DNA from: Paracoccaceae bacterium
GTDB taxonomy: Bacteria; Pseudomonadota; Alphaproteobacteria; Rhodobacterales; Rhodobacteraceae
Reading direction: 5' to 3'
DNA length: 64,000 nt
NCBI GenBank assembly: GCA_014872815.1
Contig: WKFK01000005.1
Coordinates: 62,001 to 126,000, forward strand
Position numbers and translations under genes: made by a program. The notes below the pieces were generated by a model. That model saw only the letters and a list, made by a program, of their open reading frames with translations. It was not told the DNA's origin and did no database searches. Shown in pieces: positions 62,433-64,000 of the stretch. Position 1 is the first letter of the stretch. Each line of letters opens with the position of its first letter.

Positions 62433-63116
62433 ATGCAACAGCCTATTGATCTCTACTACTGGCCAACACCCAACGGCTGGAAAATTTCTATCGCGCTTGA
62501 AGAAATGGCGTTGCCCTACACCACGCACCTGATCAATATCGGCAAGGGGGACCAGTTTGCGCCCGACTTCCTTAAGATTGCCCCCAACAATCGTATGCCT
62601 GCGATTGTTGATCCAAACGGACCAGACGGTCAGCCCATCCCGGTCTTTGAAAGCGGCGCAATCCTGCTCTATCTCGCGCGCAAAACCGGCAAGTTTCTGG
62701 GCACAACGGAGCGAGAACAGGTTGCAGTCGAAGAATGGCTGATGTGGCAAATGGGCGGGCTTGGCCCCATGGCCGGCCAAACCCATCACTTCCTAAAATA
62801 TGCGCCTGAAGACATCGCCTACGCCAAGGCCCGCTATCGCGACGAAACCGCCCGCCTCTATGGCGTGCTGGATCGCCGATTGGCCGAGAATGAATACCTG
62901 GCCGGCGATTTCTACTCCATTGCGGATATGTCAGCCTGGGGCTGGGCTTCTTTGTGGGAAGGACAAGAGCAAACGCTAGAGGACAAACCCCACATGGCCC
63001 GCTGGCTCAAAGACTTGTGGGAGCGTCCTGCCCTCCGACGCGGGCGCGCTTTGCATACCGATCTTCGCGCGGATCGGTCCGACACATGGCTGCAAAACGA
63101 TCTATTTGGGGCTTAG
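62433..63116 (+). CDS. Glutathione S-transferase family protein (Nu-class, YfcG/YghU-like)
   Basis: A 227-residue GST. The N-terminal thioredoxin-like domain has DLYYWPTPNGWKISIALEE and NNRMPAIVDP with FESGAILLYLA, the gamma-glutamyl binding SNAIL-like element. Thr/Asn near residues 12-14 (TPN) suit the Nu class, which shows disulfide-bond reductase activity in E. coli. The C-terminal helical domain shows YGVLDRRLAENEYLAGDFYSIADM. It follows the hydrolase gene after 37 bases. Confidence 0.9.
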   Translation: MQQPIDLYYWPTPNGWKISIALEEMALPYTTHLINIGKGDQFAPDFLKIAPNNRMPAIVDPNGPDGQPIPVFESGAILLYLARKTGKFLGTTEREQVAVEEWLMWQMGGLGPMAGQTHHFLKYAPEDIAYAKARYRDETARLYGVLDRRLAENEYLAGDFYSIADMSAWGWASLWEGQEQTLEDKPHMARWLKDLWERPALRRGRALHTDLRADRSDTWLQNDLFGA

Positions 63117-63135
63117 CGCCTAATACGCGTGCCAT

Positions 63136-63188
63136 GACGAAGCCTCACTGAGGGTAGCTACACGTAAGGCCACGCCTTAGGCTTCGTC
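63136..63188. terminator. Compound inverted repeat between gst and yciB
   Basis: GACGAAGCCT (63136-63145) and AGGCTTCGTC (63179-63188) are perfect 10-bp arms. Inside them TAAGGC and GCCTTA form a second small stem. The right arm covers the last codons and stop of yciB. It probably ends both converging transcripts. Confidence 0.55.
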
Positions 63189-63797
63189 AGTCTCTTCTTC
63201 CAACGCATAGTCCTGAAAAATCTTGCCCTGCGTCATGAAGAAAACGAACACAGCTGCGGTCAGGCCAAAAGTCTTGAAGTAAACCCATGTGTCCGTGCTC
63301 TGCGTGCGCCAGATCACTTCATTTAGCACTGCAAGTCCGATGAAAAACGCCGTCAGCCGCTTAGTCAGAAGCATCCAGCCCTCTTCCTTCAGCGGCATCA
63401 TCTCTTCCATAACGAACTTTAGATAGCTCTGCCCGCGCAGCAGCCCCACACCAAGCGCCCCACCAAACAGGAGGTAGATCATGGTTGGTTTCATCTTGAA
63501 GAACCGCTCGTCATTAAGCCAAACCGACAGCCCGCCAAACAGGATCACCAACACCAAGGTGGCCACCTGCATCTTTGAGAGCTTGCCGGTCAGCTTCCAC
63601 AGAATACCCGTGGTCAGGATCAAGAGCGGAATGAACCCGGCAGTGGCGACAATGAACCCATCATAAGCTGTGCCGCCAATCTCGATGGTTTCGTCGCGCA
63701 ACCGCAAATAGGCGACAAAGAACACCACGATGGGTCCCAGTTCCAAACCCATCTTGAGCATCGGGTTGATCTTTTTCTCAGAAGTATTCTCAGCCAT
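63177..63797 (-). CDS. yciB: Inner-membrane-spanning protein YciB (septation protein A)
   Basis: A 206-residue membrane protein with about six hydrophobic segments. LELGPIVVFFVAY near the N-terminus, KPTMIYLLFGGALGVGLLRGQSYLKFV and LNEVIWRTQSTDTWVYFKTFG are characteristic of YciB/IspZ. The family affects septation and envelope integrity; its activity is unknown. Its N-terminus is hydrophilic (MAENTSEKKINP). It starts 10 bases after the stop of a DMT transporter gene on the same strand. Confidence 0.93.
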   Translation of the reverse strand: MAENTSEKKINPMLKMGLELGPIVVFFVAYLRLRDETIEIGGTAYDGFIVATAGFIPLLILTTGILWKLTGKLSKMQVATLVLVILFGGLSVWLNDERFFKMKPTMIYLLFGGALGVGLLRGQSYLKFVMEEMMPLKEEGWMLLTKRLTAFFIGLAVLNEVIWRTQSTDTWVYFKTFGLTAAVFVFFMTQGKIFQDYALEEETDEA

Positions 63798-63807
63798 GTC
63801 GCGTCCC

Positions 63808-64000
63808 TATTGCCTGCCCACTTCCACTATCACAGCCCCCAGCGCAATCAATGCCATCAGGGCAATACGACGCGGGCCAACGGTCTCTTTGAGGAACAGC
63901 CACCCAATCAACGCCGCGAACACCGGTGAGGTTTCACGCAAAACCGCCGCCTCCCCAACATTGTCCAAGCGGGTTGCCAACATCACTGATCCAAAGCTGG
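63808..64000 (-). CDS. DMT-superfamily transporter, C-terminal fragment (cut by window edge)
   Basis: Only the last 64 codons are inside the window. They read NVGEAAVLRETSPVFAALIG, then WLFLKETVGPRRIALMALIA and a short tail ending VEVGRQ. PVFAALIGWLFLKE is the typical last EamA helix pair. The gene ends just upstream of yciB on the same strand, so the two are likely co-transcribed. Confidence 0.75.

Overview
The window looks like chromosomal DNA of a marine Roseobacter-type alphaproteobacterium (Rhodobacteraceae). The evidence is GC-rich DNA with C/G-ending codons, alphaproteobacterial gene arrangements (uvrC-pgsA-moaD-moaE, folB-folP-glmM, a DUF6446-like gene beside the glycyl-tRNA synthetase genes), a SAM-II riboswitch upstream of metZ, and a large acyl-CoA catabolic block. 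It reads as stable core genome. I saw no tRNA or rRNA gene, insertion sequence, phage gene or CRISPR array.

Layout. 1-8 kb: the 3' part of an OmpA-family envelope protein with a small membrane/coiled-coil partner, an ArsR regulator divergent from a PLP decarboxylase, then moaE, moaD and pgsA, a small conserved-looking ORF, and uvrC. 7.8-8.2 kb: an AT-rich gap with two perfect DnaA boxes. 8.2-14.6 kb: a short-chain reductase, a Ca2+/Na+ antiporter, a zinc-ribbon microprotein, an S49 protease, an ABC-2 exporter, a CoxG-like protein and a class III cyclase. 14.7-26 kb: MaoC dehydratase, thiolase, two adjacent acyl-CoA dehydrogenases, a bifunctional hydratase/dehydrogenase, an acyl-CoA ligase, an IclR regulator and a PhyH dioxygenase, with a periplasmic binding protein and a YHS protein embedded. 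Together these could activate and beta-oxidise a carboxylic acid; the substrate is unknown.

26-36 kb: a secreted heparin-lyase-like protein, two tandem secreted paralogs, yqeY divergent from carA, a GspE_N-glycosyltransferase fusion, a GntR regulator, a HAD phosphatase, and a small membrane protein, UbiH-type hydroxylase and M50-like protein in series. 36-43 kb: a class V aminotransferase with two overlapping Lrp/AsnC regulators, ilvC, a small membrane protein plus DMT exporter, and the folB-folP-glmM operon (folate and cell-wall precursor synthesis). 44-54 kb: a cell-wall hydrolase, a PPDK-like enzyme, glyS, gltS, the DUF6446-like gene, marC on the other strand, and glyQ. 53.7-64 kb: a SPOR/peptidoglycan-binding protein whose trypsin-like domain has lost catalytic residues, a ThDP decarboxylase coupled to trkH, folE2, metZ with promoter, SAM-II aptamer and terminator, an alpha/beta hydrolase, a GST, yciB and a partial DMT transporter.

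The least explained signals are a 42-bp intergenic element (9-bp leader plus three 11-bp units) present three times, always just after a top-strand gene; the paired DnaA boxes; the degenerate protease; the unusual C-terminal half of FolB; and the divergent ATP-binding half of the PPDK-like enzyme.
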